From Ochotona curzoniae (lineage: Eukaryota > Chordata > Mammalia > Lagomorpha > Ochotonidae), in contig NW_024467120.1 of assembly GCF_017591425.1 (NCBI RefSeq), positions 11,904,001-11,968,000 of the forward strand: a DNA stretch of 64,000 bases. The letters run 5' to 3'. This document shows positions 19,095-31,699 of this stretch, one piece after another. How positions within the stretch are numbered: the first letter of the stretch is position 1; each line of letters starts with the position of its first letter. The notes under the pieces were generated by a model. It searched no databases. It saw only the letters and a list, made by a program, of their open reading frames with translations, and was not told the DNA's origin. Position numbers and translations under genes: made by a program.

Positions 19095-19378
19095 GATTGA
19101 TCGATTTATTATAGTTGAAAGGTAGAGTAGACAGAGAAGAGATATTTCATCTGCTGGCTCACTCCCCAAATGGCTGCAACTTGAAGCAATGGCAAACCCA
19201 GGAGCCAGGAGCTCCCGTCAGGGTCTCCAAGTGAGTGGCAGGAGCCGAAGCATCTGGGCCATCTTCTGCTGCTTTCCCAGACACATTAGCAAGGAGCAGC
19301 CAGGACTGAAAGCAGAGCCCACATGGATGCTGAACTTCAGGTGACGGCTTAGCTACTATGCCGCAGGGCCAGTCCCAA
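19095..19378 (-). mobile_element. C-type SINE, reverse orientation
   Basis: Reverse-complement landmarks: 'gatttatta', 'tttcatctgctggctcactccccaaatg', 'gctgctttcccag' and a final 'gcagggcca'. Confidence 0.75.
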
Positions 19379-19454
19379 GGGTTTCATATTTTAAAACAGC
19401 GATATGCATTAAAAATACAGCAATATGGTATTAGTAGTAATTAATAATTTTAAA

Positions 19455-19755
19455 AAGATTTATTGGAAAGGCAGATCAGATTTATGGAGAGGAGTGACAG
19501 ATCATCCATCTGCTGTTTCACTCACTCCCCAAGGGACCACTAGGGCCAGAGCTGAAGGCAGTAATTAGGAGCTTCTTCTGAGTCTTCAACACAGGTGTGG
19601 GCTACCAAAGCTTCAGACCATCTTACACAGCTTTCCCAGGCCATAAGTAAGGAGCTAGAATGCAAGTGGAGCAGCCAAGATGTAAACCAGTGCTTATATG
19701 GGATACTGGCACTTGCAGGCAGGTATCAGCCAATTGAGCCACTGCACTAGCCTCA
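19455..19755 (-). mobile_element. C-type SINE, reverse orientation
   Basis: Starts 'aaaagatttattggaaaggca'; contains 'atctgctgtttcactcactcccc', 'gctttcccaggccataag', 'aaggagctagaatgcaagtgg' and 'gggatactggca'. Confidence 0.75.
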
Positions 19756-19789
19756 AAGTGAGCATGTTAGAAGCTAAATTTCAGAAATG

Positions 19790-20055
19790 TCCATTTGGAA
19801 AAGTTGTTAAGACACTTCGTGGCTGCCTGTATTCTCAGAGTTCCTAAGTTTGAGTGCCACCACCATTCCTGCTATGTGCACCCTTGGAAGCAATGAGGGA
19901 TAGTTCAGGTATTTATATTCCTTCACCACGGTGTGGGAAGCTGTCATGAGTTCCAGGCTCCCTATTTACATCTGACTCAGTCCTAGCTAGAGAAATTTTA
20001 TAGAACGGAGTAGCAAATGAAAAATTTTATCTCTCTCTGCTTTTCAAATAAATGA
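19790..20055 (+). mobile_element. Old C-type SINE
   Basis: Weak match: 'gccaccaccattcctgc', 'gtgtgggaagctgtcatgag' and 'ctctctgcttttcaaataaatga'. Confidence 0.45.
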
Positions 20056-20219
20056 ATGGAATATATATAATTTTCTCCTGCCCTCCCATCACCTCCTTGC
20101 CTTTCTCATCCCTAGGCAACTGAGAGGGAATAGAATTCCTTTACCCAAAAGGAAACCAAAAGTCCTCAAATATTATTCTAGTCTTATTTTGCATTTCTGT
20201 CATGCAGTTAATCATAAAG

Positions 20220-20682
20220 TATCTGACATGGCTTGTTTGACAGTTCCTCTTAAACTGCATGTCAGAGAGGTTAGTACAGCATACCAATGAGGAATAACTG
20301 TATACAGAATATCAGAAAGAACCTGGACATAGGACCCCAGCATGACACCCTATGTAGGCCCCGGTCTCCCAAGGGTTAACTCCACAGCTTAGCTTGGTTC
20401 TCAAGGTGTAATAGGAAGGGCAATCATGGCCTGATACATTTAGCCCCTGGCTTTACTGCAATTTCCCTCCTTCCTCGGGGGAGCTTAGGTGTTGCTTAAC
20501 CATTGGGAAAATCCTGGGAGGAGCCAAGCAGACTATATAAGAGCAGTTCAACTTTGAATAAAGGGCTTCACTTCACAAGAATGAGCCTCAGTGTGTGATG
20601 TGTGATGTCTGTTTTATCTGTCTCATAACCCTAGTCCCTCTGCTCGGCTCAGGGTACGTGGCGATGCGGGCGTTGCCAACAA
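20220..20682 (+). repeat. Endogenous retrovirus LTR (solo)
   Basis: LTR-like order of signals: a U3-like stretch, TATA (gactatataagag, about 20530-20542), then AATAAA (about 20557), then GT-rich DNA and an end near 'gccaaca'. No gag, pol or env frame is present, so it is a decayed solo LTR. Limits are approximate. Confidence 0.55.
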
Positions 20683-20875
20683 CCCTAGAAGCTAAAGTCC
20701 TCATGAACTACATCCCATACGGGCATCGATTCCTATATCCGCAGTTCTGCTTCTCTTCCAGCTCCCTGCTTGTGGCTTAGGAAAGCAGTCGAGTACGGCC
20801 CAAGGACATGGGATCCTGCACCCATGTAGAACATACATAAGAGGCTCCTGGCTCTGGACTTCATAAATCTTAAAA
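20683..20875 (+). mobile_element. C-type SINE, truncated
   Basis: Landmarks 'gctaaagtcctcatgaac', 'ttccagctccctgcttgtgg', 'gaaagcagtcgagtacggcc' and 'gaggctcctggct'. It abuts the LTR. Confidence 0.75.
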
Positions 20876-21021
20876 TCAAAAGAGAGAGAATCTAGAGATA
20901 ATGTTGTTGTGTTTCTCCTGTCTGTCTACTAGCACTAGATCGTGGCCTCTTTATTTTGGTCCCATTTCTACATGTGGACCCGGCCTCACGTACATCAAGC
21001 ATAAAAATTGACAGCTCAAGG

Positions 21022-21235
21022 GTCCGGCACAATGGTTCAACAGGCTGACCTTCAAATTCCAAGTATCAGGATTCCATACAGGAACCAAATAGTGTCCAAA
21101 ATGTTCCACTTCCCATATAAGTCCCTGTTGGGTGGCCTGGGAAAGAAGTGGAATATGAGCCAAGTCCTTAGTACCCTGCACCCATTCAGTAGGCCAGGAA
21201 GAATCTCCTGGCATATTTTTTTTTAAATAAATAAA
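21022..21235 (+). mobile_element. C-type SINE, truncated
   Basis: Begins 'gggtccggcacaatggttcaac'; ends in 'tttttttaaataaataaac' after 'gccaggaagaatctcctgg'. Confidence 0.65.
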
Positions 21236-21453
21236 CAAATGTGAAGATAAATATTTTAAGTCAAGTACAACTCCTGGTACATAGTAAGTATAAAAAAAAA
21301 TTGACAGCAAATGCTGCTCATTGGTGCTACAGTCACATAAACCAATAAATTGGTTAACCTGTCTTTTGTGACAAAGGTGTTGGCAATAAACCTTTAAGAC
21401 ACATGAGGGAAGGCTTTTCTCTAATATCTATAATTTTAAAAATAAGAATGTAG

Positions 21454-21812
21454 GGACGTGCACAGTGACTAAATGGGTTAATCATCCACCTGTAGTGCCA
21501 CAATCTCATATTGGGTGCCAGAATCCCATATCGGGTGCCAGTTCAAGTCCTAGCTGCTCCACTTCCCATCCAACTCTCTCCTGGGAAATCAGTGGAGAAT
21601 GATCAAATTCCTTGGATCTCTGCACCCTTGAGGGAGACCCAGAAGAAGCTCCTGTACCCTGGCTCCTGGCTTCTGATTGAGTCAGCTCTGGTCATTGTAG
21701 CTATTTGTAAAGTGAACCAAACAATGAAAAATCTCTGTCTCTCTCCCTCTCTTTCATTCATTCTCTCTCTGGACAATCTACCTCTCTAATAAAAATAAAT
21801 ATTTCTAAAAAA
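21454..21812 (+). mobile_element. C-type SINE, near full length
   Basis: 'gggacgtgcacagtgactaaa', a doubled 'catatcgggtgccag' segment, 'gctcctggcttctgattgag', a CT-rich run and an 'aataaaaataaat' tail. Confidence 0.75.
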
Positions 21813-22720
21813 AAACCAATAAGAATGTGATTTTTGAGTGACCAGTAACTTCATCTAAGCAAAAGCATAGCTAAAATTGAAACCAAAAATTCAGAAAAGC
21901 AGAATCACTTTTTGCAAGCTCCCATTTCTACTGGCCCACAGTATGTACTGATATTTTTATTCCTTGAGATTTTCACTGCAACGATGCACATAATCTGTTT
22001 TCTGTCTTGTGATTCCCAGCTGCTGGGTTGGCATCCTTCAGAAGGTAAGAGAAGCAGTGTGTGACTCATTCCATCAAAAGGAATTGGAAAAGAAACAGAG
22101 AAATGTGCTGCTCCTCTTATACCTAAGGGCATAAAAAGAAACCACAGAATCTGATTCGTGCCTGTAAGTAATCTAGCCTATATTCCAGAAATGTAAAATT
22201 ACAGTCAGCTGAACATGCACATGCACCCAGGATAGATTATGTAGTGACAATGTATGGGTGTCCATAGAGGCCTAGCTCAGCCAAGACTCTTGCTGTAAAG
22301 ACACCCTACAACTCGTGCCCAGGTTAATTTAATCTCTCAAATAGCTGCAACGATCACCATAAAAACATAGCCCTCTTGAGGTCAAGAAAGCATCTGCTGG
22401 ACCTTAGGAAGAGTAGGAATATTCTGCATCTCTTTAACCAACAATTGTGAGCGTGTGTTAACTGTAACTAGATACTTTTCAATATGCAATGGTGAACTCT
22501 TAGAATTTAAGTATGAATAATAGCAACATGTAAATCCATACTGTTTTAAACCCCAGGCTGTTTACCATGTAAGAAAACCTGTAGGAAAAAAGACTGCAAC
22601 ACTGTTAACTCAAAAGCAACTGACTGAGTTAAACAAAAGTTTGGATAAAAATTCATTAGTGTCGGTTTAAAGACCAATGCTCTAAATGTCAGTTTAGCTG
22701 ATAAGACAAAAGAATAAATA
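21813..22720. other. Intergenic spacer
   Basis: No gene or assignable repeat was seen. Confidence 0.4.
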
Positions 22721-22724
22721 TCTG

Positions 22725-23015
22725 GGCCTGACCTGGTTACTAGAGTCCTTCCCTAACATGTGCCAGAATCCCATAAGGGCATTTGTTCATGTTCCCATTG
22801 CTCCATTTCCCTTCCAGCTCCCTGTTTGTAGGCTGGGAAGGCAGTGTAGGATGGGCCAAAGCATGGGAGACCCAGAAGAGGCACCTGGCTTCAGATCAGC
22901 TTTGCTCCAGCCTTTGTGGCCACTTAGGGAGTGACTCAGCTGATACAAGTTCTTTCTGTCTCTCCTTTGCTCTGTGAGTCTGCCTTCCCAATAAAAATAA
23001 AATAAAGAAAAATAT
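22725..23015 (+). mobile_element. C-type SINE
   Basis: 'gggcctgacctggttactag', 'cccttccagctccctgtttg', 'gggagtgactcagctgata' and 'ttcccaataaaaataaaat'. Confidence 0.75.
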
Positions 23016-23139
23016 CTTAAAGTTGCTCTATGGAAGATAGCGAGCCCCAACTTAAATGTCATAAATGCACTTAATCAGAGATAAACAAATCTTTACATTA
23101 AAGGAATCTTTGAACTAGGTAGACCTTGAGATGGAAGTG

Positions 23140-23280
23140 GAACAAGTGGAAAGAATCTAAAAAGATAAGAAGAGAGGGATTTGAAGGTAACCAAACTGGT
23201 GAAAGAAAGAAAAAGAACTAAGTGGTGAAAGAGAAAAAGAAAGACATAAAGAAAGGAAAAGGAGAAAAAAAACAGCCAAA
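23140..23280. repeat. Purine-rich low-complexity stretch
   Basis: An A/G-dominated run with gaaagaaaga-type motifs on the plus strand. Confidence 0.5.
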
Positions 23281-23559
23281 ACACCAAAATATTATTTATT
23301 TGTTAGTATCAGGATACACACAAGGTCTTTATTACAAAAAGACACAGAAGCAACAGATTTTTCAATGTCTGGAACCTAATGCAATGGGGAAGCAGTGACA
23401 CTTTCCCCAAAGTTATTGATTTTGGAGAATGACAGAATTTATAAATTAGGACAGAAAAAAACTAGAGTTAAAAAACTGTTTACAAACCAATGAGTAAAGA
23501 AGTAAATACGAGAAATGTGAAAATAAAAGTTGCTAAGATTTCTTTACACATTAACTTGC

Positions 23560-23830
23560 AGGTATTTGACCCGGTGGTTGGGCTGCCAACATCCTAGATT
23601 GGGATACTAGAATTCAAAGCTCAACTTCACAGTAAATTATATCTTTGCAAATATACACCCTAGGAGGCTTCCCGACATCTGACAGACTCAGATCGAAGTC
23701 ATGGGTTCAGTTACCACCGTTGAGAACCGAAAGATTGGAGCCTTCTTCTCTCTTCCTCTCTCTTTTACTCTGTCTCTCCTCTCTACTCCTCTCCCCTCCC
23801 TCCAGCTCAAACACACGCACACATAAACAT
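23560..23830 (+). mobile_element. Diverged C-type SINE with an expanded CT-rich 3' part
   Basis: 'gcaggtatttgacccggtggtt' and 'gattgggatactagaattc' resemble a SINE head. The later part is a long tctctcc-rich run ending in 'cacacgcacacataaacat'. Confidence 0.4.
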
Positions 23831-25117
23831 ATTTAGAAAAAGTAGTTGTGAGAACCAAACCTCCATGAAAAACCATTAGTATACCCTACCACCTCCAATT
23901 AAAAGGTTTCAGGAAATGAAGAAGGGAGACATAAATGACTTCAGATTGGTCGCGAAAAATCAATTGTCTCAAACATAAATCTCACATACATAACCCTCCA
24001 GCAGGTGAGACACAATGCAAATGTTTTTCAAACTTTGCATGAAAACAAGTATTTTGTCTCTTGCACTAATACTACATTGGTATTTAACATCACTTGTATA
24101 GTAATTAGAAAACACAGAGGAAGATGTAAACAACCTCAATTCCGTTGAATCTAAGGACAAGTCAAGGCACAGGGAGAGGATTGCAAATTGACGCAAACCA
24201 CAACAAACCTGGAAGGGCATTGCTGAATGATGAGCTTATTTGCTTTTCTTGCACTGCTAAGGACTTGTGAATCACATAGTTCAAAATGGACCTAAAATAG
24301 AAGTACATGATTTTTGCTTCTTAAAGTCTGAAAAGAACTAGAAAGAGTGTAAGGAACTTCGGCCATTTTCCAAGTGATAAAAGAGATGGGGAGCAGAAAA
24401 TGGCAAGGAATTAAGACATCTAAGAATGAACCCTGTAATGTGCTGACAATAAAAGGTCATTGATGGTTTTTTCACTTTTCCAAGTCACAATCTTCTTAAC
24501 TTTATGAAGTTTATCTATACTTAGTCCTTGTTTTATAACCTTACCCAAATCAGACAATTACAGATGTGCTTTGTAAATCTTAAGGCAGTAAACAGGCATT
24601 TTTAAATCCACTTTCTACATGCATAAATCTCTTCCGTATCACTCTTCATCCAAAGCCTACCTCTTTCACCACTGGACACTAAAACCTTCCTATGTCTGCT
24701 GCTTTATCTTTCCCACTCTGTAGCTAAATGTGCTATTTTCAAAAAGATTGAGTACTATTACAGACGCGTCTGTTTGTTCAGATCTTCTTATCCAAATCTC
24801 ACAAAAAGGTTTTTATAAATTTCTCTAGAAAGAAGAAATAATGACATTCAGATGCAGTTTCGAAAACACTGAACTTCTGCTGGTGGTTCCCCAATTCTCC
24901 CAGAGATACAAATAGGATGAGAAGTGCAACAAATCATTACTCATTAAGAAGTAACCCAGAACTGAGGTGAAGACACATTTCAACCTGCAGTCACGGCATC
25001 TGGGCTCTCTGGACCAGTAGCTCGTGACAAATCTTGGGCTGTGTACTATATGGACAGTCTTACATTTATACACACAGAATATGTGTAACACAATCAGAAG
25101 ACAATAACATTGAAATA
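23831..25117. other. Intergenic spacer
   Basis: No gene or assignable repeat was seen. Confidence 0.4.
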
Positions 25118-25119
25118 GT

Positions 25120-25385
25120 GAGGTGTGCATTGTGGTGCAGTAGGGGAGTTGCTGCTTGGGATGCCACCGCAGCATTTTGAGGTGCATGGTTCCAGTCCAG
25201 GCTGCTTTGCTTCAGGAAACAGACCACACAGTGAATACTTGGGTTTCCACCCACATACGAGACTCGGCGGATTCCTGGTATGGGACTTCATCCAGTCCTA
25301 GCCATGCCTGAAGCAGGCACTTGAGGATTAAACCAATGGATGCTTAAGATCTGTCTCTCCTTACCTCTACATCTCAACCAGAAAG
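25120..25385 (+). mobile_element. Old C-type SINE
   Basis: 'aggtgtgcattgtggtgcag', 'ggggagttgctgcttgggatgcc' and 'ttaaaccaatggatgcttaa' suggest a diverged copy. Confidence 0.45.
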
Positions 25386-25813
25386 TAGCAGTTCTATAAT
25401 GAATGGCAGTATGCAAAGGAACTATGAAAAGTTCATGAAAAATTTGACCCATGTTTAACTGGCGAGAAATCTCTTGAAATCCACATAAGGTTTACTTGAC
25501 AGGAATTTGAAGACATGTGTATGAACTTAACACCAAATAAAGTCCAGTATCATGTTTAGCAATCAATGTCAGGTTTAAGGACTCGAATAAGTGTAAACTT
25601 TATTTCAGAAAAATGCAATGACCATGAGAATGAGTTATTCATAAGTCACAAATGTGCTGAAAACCACTATGATCAGCAGCTTGTACTCCTAAGAAATGTT
25701 CAAATGTACTGAACAGGTGACACTTCCTCAATCCCCAGCAACTGTCACAACCCGCAAATCGTCAGGATTTATACTAAAATTCTTTCCACTTTCCCTAAAC
25801 ATAATCCAAAAAA

Positions 25814-25828
25814 GGCTCTTTCAAAGCC
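25814..25828 (+). other. Decayed histone-type stem-loop without a gene
   Basis: GGCTCTTTCAAAGCC in the context 'tccaaaaaa...acagc' matches the histone 3' stem-loop context except for one lost loop T and one G-to-A change. No histone frame is recognisable to its left, so I read it as the 3' remnant of a lost gene. Confidence 0.45.
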
Positions 25829-26099
25829 ACAGCCTTTCGAACTATGTCAGCTTCCCGATAAAGCTGTGCTTTGTTGCGCCCTCATTCACTAGGCCTGGAG
25901 CCCTGGCTGCCAAGAGGAAGCAAAGTGAGAACCTAAACTGCAATTTACACTTATACCTTAAGAGCAAAGAAGCTTTATGTAAATTTAGGCGGCACGGCGA
26001 TCCAAAGATAATTTAAGAGTACAAGGCGGGAAAGGGGAAGAGGAGGGAGACTGCAGCAATGGGAGGAGCAGTCTGCTGCGGCTTGGTATACGGTTTTAG

Positions 26100-26290
26100 C
26101 CAGTCCGATTGGTGTAGTAGCATTTTTTCTGAACTCAAGCAAACAAGTCAAGGCGAGTTCTGATTGGTGAAATCCAAAAACCCCTGCCAACCCAATCAGC
26201 AAGGTCCAGTCGGTAACGCCTCCCGCCAACCGACTTTATTTCCAGCAATTGCAGACAAAAGCCGGGGATAGTAAATGAAAGTTATAAAGT
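26100..26290 (+). promoter_or_regulatory. Promoter-like CCAAT cluster with TATA, no gene attached
   Basis: Inverted CCAAT at 26108-26112 and 26163-26167, CCAAT at 26192-26196, and TATAAAG at 26283-26289. It lies 3' of the leftward H1 gene, so it is not the H1 promoter. No histone frame starts to its right. Confidence 0.4.
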
Positions 26291-26676
26291 GTATGAAACC
26301 AGATTAACAGTTTGTCTCCTGCACGATGCCAACTACGCCACTCAGCGAGCGTTCTTGTGGGAGGGAAAGATCTGTTAAGAGTATCAGGTCTCAACTAAAA
26401 TGGGAGACACCTTGTCACAGAAGGGTGGCTATCGCCAATGGACAGTTACCAGCCTTTCTAGCTAGGGAGGACTAACGTGCAGTTTTTGCAAGTCAGCCAG
26501 ATCGCTAATAGAAGGCGCATGCGCCTAGAGCTAAGTGCAAAAAAAAAAAAAAAAAAAAAGCAGCTAGCCAATAAAACGCAGAGCGCCGGTTTCAAAAAAA
26601 ATTAAAAATGCTTACTCAAGTTCAGTTTCATCCAGGCACAACGATGGCTCAGCCCTTTTCAATGATAGCTCTGGGT

Positions 26677-26692
26677 GGCTCTGAAAAGAGCC
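26677..26692 (-). promoter_or_regulatory. Histone 3' stem-loop of H1
   Basis: Minus strand GGCTCTTTTCAGAGCC, 39 nt after the H1 stop. A purine-rich 'gaaaagggctgag' downstream element follows (about 26648-26660). Confidence 0.95.
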
Positions 26693-26731
26693 TTTTGAGA
26701 TTTTTGAAGCAGAACGCTCCGGACAGAAAGT

Positions 26732-27394
26732 TTACTTCTTCTTGGGGGCAGCCTTCTTCGCCTTCGCAACCTTCGGCTTGGTCGGCTTGGGCTTAGAGGC
26801 CTTGGGCTTTGCAGCTTTGGCCTTTGCGGGGCTCTTCGCAGCTTTCTTGGGTTTGGCCGCTTTCACCTTCTTGGGACTCTTGGCCACCTTCTTGGCACCA
26901 GCAGCAGCTGCCGGCTTCTTCGCCTTCTTCGGGGTCTTTTTGGCACTCTTCTTAGGGGTGGCAGTTCCGGTCTTCTTGGGCTTCTTGGCGGAGACTGCAG
27001 CTTTCTTGGGTTTGGCCGCGCCCGCCTTCTTAGGCTTGGGCTTGGCTTCCCCGGAAGCCGCCTTCTTGTTGAGCTTGAAGGAGCCGGAGGCGCCGGTGCC
27101 CTTGGTCTGGACCAGGGTGCCCTTGCTCACCAGGCTCTTGAGCCCCAGCTTGATGCGGCTGTTGTTCTTCTCCACATCGTAGCCGGCGGCCGCCAGCGCC
27201 TTCTTGAGCGCGGCCAGGGAGACCCCGCTGCGCTCTTTGGAGGCGGCCACAGCCTTGGTGATGAGCTCGGACACCGGGGGCCCCGACGCCTTGCGCTTGC
27301 CAGCAGCTGCGCCCGCCTTCTTCACCTTCTTCTTCACAGGTGTCTTCTCCGCAGGTGCGGGAGCAGCAGGAGCAACAGGAGCGGTTTCCGACAT
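26732..27394 (-). CDS. H1-3: Linker histone H1.3
   Basis: Linker histone that binds the nucleosome dyad and compacts chromatin. It has 220 codons: N-terminal tail MSETAPVAP...AEKTPVKKK (1-37), a winged-helix globular domain from about 38 to 110 ([20 protein letters not shown] to SFKLNKK), and a Lys/Ala/Pro-rich C-terminal tail. CDK-type motifs are visible: TPVK at 18, TPKK at 146 and 154, SPKK at 173 and SPAK at 188. The start AEKTPVKKK and end [10 protein letters not shown], plus its place between H3C6 and H4C6, fit H1.3 rather than H1.2 or H1.4. Codon use is less GC-homogenised than in the core histones. It is the only H1 in the window. Confidence 0.95.
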   Translation of the reverse strand: MSETAPVAPAAPAPAEKTPVKKKVKKAGAAAGKRKASGPPVSELITKAVAASKERSGVSLAALKKALAAAGYDVEKNNSRIKLGLKSLVSKGTLVQTKGTGASGSFKLNKKAASGEAKPKPKKAGAAKPKKAAVSAKKPKKTGTATPKKSAKKTPKKAKKPAAAAGAKKVAKSPKKVKAAKPKKAAKSPAKAKAAKPKASKPKPTKPKVAKAKKAAPKKK

Positions 27395-27565
27395 TTTTCT
27401 ATTTTGCCAGGAAATCCAAAAGTAAGCAGAGCCTATCGGAGCGGCGTGTCTCCTGCGCCGGCGGCAGGGGTTTATATAGACACAAGCTGAATGGTGATTG
27501 GTTCCCTGCTCCTGCGCCGAGCTCTGCTGAAGGACTCCTGGGCACTGCCTTGTGGCTGTGTTTGT
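27395..27565 (-). promoter_or_regulatory. H1 promoter (TATA, CCAAT, H1 box)
   Basis: On the minus strand: TATATAAA at 27471-27478, CCAAT at 27497-27501, and the H1-specific AAACACA box at 27557-27563. All three classic H1 promoter elements occur in their usual order. Confidence 0.9.
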
Positions 27566-27569
27566 TGCC

Positions 27570-30500
27570 CCTTAAAAAAGGATAAAAATATAAGAAACAT
27601 GGGCACGAAAACATTGGGGATTCAGGGGAAACGGATCCAGGAGTCCTCGGGCTTCGTTTCTGCTAGATTTTCTATAGTTACTTTCAAATCCGACTCCCCG
27701 AAACTTTCCTAAATCCCCCAACTGTCTTTCAAAGTTCGGTCAAATTGAGACAACTTTCAGGTTTTCCTTAAAAATACTGCTTCTTTGTTTATCCTTTGCG
27801 AGAATTTCTTTCAGGGCATTGTTCAGCGACTTCTTATCTTCTGAACTTTGCAGACACGAAAGAATATTGATTCGGATGAATAGGGAAAATCAGTTTTTTC
27901 GCGGAGGCAATAACACAGTCTCTCTCACGAGCTATTTACACCAACCTCTAGGAATTGGCACTAGGGCAGAAAGTTCTACTTACAGGAACGATCAATATTT
28001 CAGGTTATTTTCATCTTTTTATTTAAAAAAAATATATTTAAAATACTAATGTGTGAACTGGACTTCATCCCCATCCTTTTCTGATTTGAAATACTGTGGT
28101 AAAGATGGGATGAGGCTGCTTCATTTGTCTCCCACGTAAACAGGTCTGCACAGTTTTTAAGGTCTAGAATGAGTTTTCAATATCGAACACCACCTCTCTT
28201 ACCAACAAAAACAAAAACAAAAAAAAAAGGGAAGAAGAAGAAGGAAGAAAGAAACGACAGGAAGTAATACAATGGAAGATCCACTGCAATTTCTCAGATA
28301 TGGGCTGGCACACTGAAGAAGCACACGTCTTCCTGTTCCATATTTTCAAATTGGAAACTATTGAATTATGCCCTCTCCATCACATTCCCTTTCCTTGTTT
28401 CACCTGGTAACTTTGTGTACATTGTCCATATTTGGAATTTTTACTTAAAAGGCAGACTTTAGCATTCCAAGTGTGCACACAGAATTGGAAAGAAAAGGCT
28501 TCTCACTGAGATTATCATGTAAATGTAATAAGTTTCTCTGATATTTTCACCAAAGGCTATGAATTAGGTGTCACAACACAAAGTATTTAGCTGAATATAC
28601 CCACCCAGAGAACTAAACAAAGCAGAACTTAAGTGACTGGTTTCATTTAGCAAGCCTCTTGTTTTGTTGCATAGCTGAGTACAAAGAAATAATATCCCTA
28701 ATAAGCAATCAGGAAATGAAAAGAAAACCACACATTTGCTAGCATAAACCAGCAGCAAAAGTATTTTGAAGTTACATTCCTTCCACTGAATGCTACTGCC
28801 AAAAATGCACTCCCAAGTACATCCAATCAAGAAAAGGAGATTTTTGTAAATCTGATAGTATTAGCAGTTTTAAAAAGGTCACCTGTCTGCATTGAATTAA
28901 TCACATAGAAATCACTTGGCTCAAGAACTTCTATGACTTCAAACCATGCTGTCTACTGATCACGAAACAGATAGATTTTAACATTAAACATGCAACATTC
29001 AGGGATTTCTCCCCAAGGGAGCATGTGTCACCCGAACCATCTCTGTCACCAGCATTGGCACACAAAATCAAGCAGGCCCTTTTCAGTTTTAGTCTCACAG
29101 CTTTACACTCGCCAAAAAAAATAAATAAATAACTACATAGATACATTTAAAAAGTACCATGAAAACTCACATTCCATACCCAACTGTGGGTAATATCATA
29201 GTAATAATTGGACAGTAATTGTAGCAGGGGCTCACCAAGTTACATTTGCAACTTAGTTACGTAGTACATTCTTGACTACTTAGAGCTTGAATGAGTAAAA
29301 AGGTACTAGAGACCCAGGTCCATGGATAATCAGCACCTCCTAGAGTTCAATAACTCAGTTCTCCTTCACCAGTAAAATTCTCCTGCACATGTTTAGAGGT
29401 AAGTTGTTTCATAACGCATAATGCTACTATTACACCTCTTTCCCCATAGTCACATGAACTATGTCCAGAAAGGCTGATTCAAACTCAGTGAAGAAAAACT
29501 CAACCTGTTGCTAGTTGGCTGTCAAAAAACTTGTATTCATTACAAATGAATCCAAAATGTATGCATAAGCAAACCTGAAATAAATTATCTACACTACACT
29601 AAATCCCACACCATTTATTTTACAGAAGTGAAAAATAGACGGGAAAAATGTAATTAGATATTTGCTGACTATATTATGGCTAACTTATGACCTAATGCTT
29701 CATTTTGTGTCATTTATGTTCCATTTTGTGTTTGCTACCAAATAGTAAAGGAGGACGGGAGACATTGTCGCTGCGCAGTAAGGACATCCCACGAGAATTT
29801 CGCTCAAGCATTCACTTGTGGCATGGCCCTGGCCATTCACCTCTAAGCACACCTCTGCTATTTTCATTTTATTTCCTTAAAAGGACATGACTGCTTGCAG
29901 ACTTCCAAGTTCGTTTTGACATGACTGTTTAGTATCTGCCAGACTCAGAAGTTGGCAGAGTTGTTGTTTTGCTCCAAAAACAATCACACACCTCAATTCC
30001 TGGAGATCTCAATCTTCAAGCATCCCCCTAAACTTCTCCAATCTTGACTGGGGTCTCCTCGCAAGAAAACCCCTGTCAAAGCACAGTCCATTAGAGGCTT
30101 CGCCAAGGACAGAAGTATGCTGTGTCTGTGGGGCCTAAGAGCCAACATCCACCCGTGTCTATGAAGCACATTTAGGTGCTTGAGTGACTAGAGAAACATA
30201 CTTTAGATCTTTAACGATTGACATGTAAGCAAGCAATTGTGTAAAACAGCTAATATAGACAGGATGGATGGAACATATGACAATCTGTGAAAAACCTTTT
30301 ATTTGCAACGATTTGTAGTTTGCAGTGGAACATAAATGAGTGAATGATGCTTATGCCTCTATGCCTAAAGATAAACCAGCCTAATTCAAATCCCAAGTCG
30401 ACTCTGAGTCCAAGAAATGAACTACAGATAAACACCAGCAAAAAAGGGACCATCAGGATTATCTATGTAAAACACATGGGGCACTTCTGTGAATGCATGG

Positions 30501-31180
30501 GATCCACTAAAAAGAGCAACCCATGATCTATGTATAAAGGATGGCTTCACTGGTTTCATTTCTACACCATAAAGTGACCAGGCAATTTCTGTTGGTAGCC
30601 TCAATTTTCAGTTCCTGAGATTTCATTAACCCTTTCCTGGTAGGGAAGCCATGAGAAGTCAAAGCATAGAGTCAGGCCCAGCAACGCCTCTCATTAGGAA
30701 GGATTCAGTGTCCAAGGTCAGGACATCTCACCTCGCAACGCAGACAACACTGATAGCACTGTATGAGTTGGGGGATAAGGTAATTAACATTGGCTTTCCT
30801 TCCTAGAGCTTCCTTTATGAAGAATGCTGAAAGTGAGGCGCACGCATGAGCGTCTGTCAAACGTAGTGGTTCGTGACCACTCAAATTTAATAATGAATAC
30901 GAGTGGATTGTTCCAAACCAGAGTAACCTTTACACTTATCCAAGGTATGTCTCCCTAAAATTTTTCTTTATTCTGACCTCTGTCCTTTCTGCAGGCAAAC
31001 GTAACATTATTTTCTCTTCTGTGCAAATTGCCAGACTGGGAGGATACCAGTACATCAACTTCCTGGGTACTCACAGGCGGGGAATGGGAGACAGAAAACA
31101 GCCAAGTGAACAAAGGACTCAAGCAGCAAGCGGCACTAGTTCACGTTCCCTCACCAGTCCTTCCCTCTGCCTCCCTTGGC
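27570..31180. other. Intergenic spacer
   Basis: 3.6 kb between the H1 promoter and H4. No gene or RNA was seen; aaac- and aaat-rich low-complexity runs occur at 28205-28235 and about 29115. Confidence 0.4.
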
Positions 31181-31184
31181 AGGA

Positions 31185-31647
<463 letters not shown>

Positions 31648-31679
31648 GCTCCCTTATTTGCACAATGTGGCTCATCAAA

Positions 31680-31695
31680 GGCCCTTTTCAGGGCC
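31680..31695 (+). promoter_or_regulatory. Histone 3' stem-loop of H4
   Basis: GGCCCTTTTCAGGGCC, the H4-flavoured stem (C/G at the third pair) shared by all three H4 genes here, 32 nt after the stop. Confidence 0.95.
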
Positions 31696-31699
31696 ACCC

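Noticed and set aside
29074..29085. GGCCCTTTTCAG, the left half of an H4 stem-loop
   Set aside because: The right half (ttttag follows) is absent and no H4 similarity surrounds it; likely coincidence.
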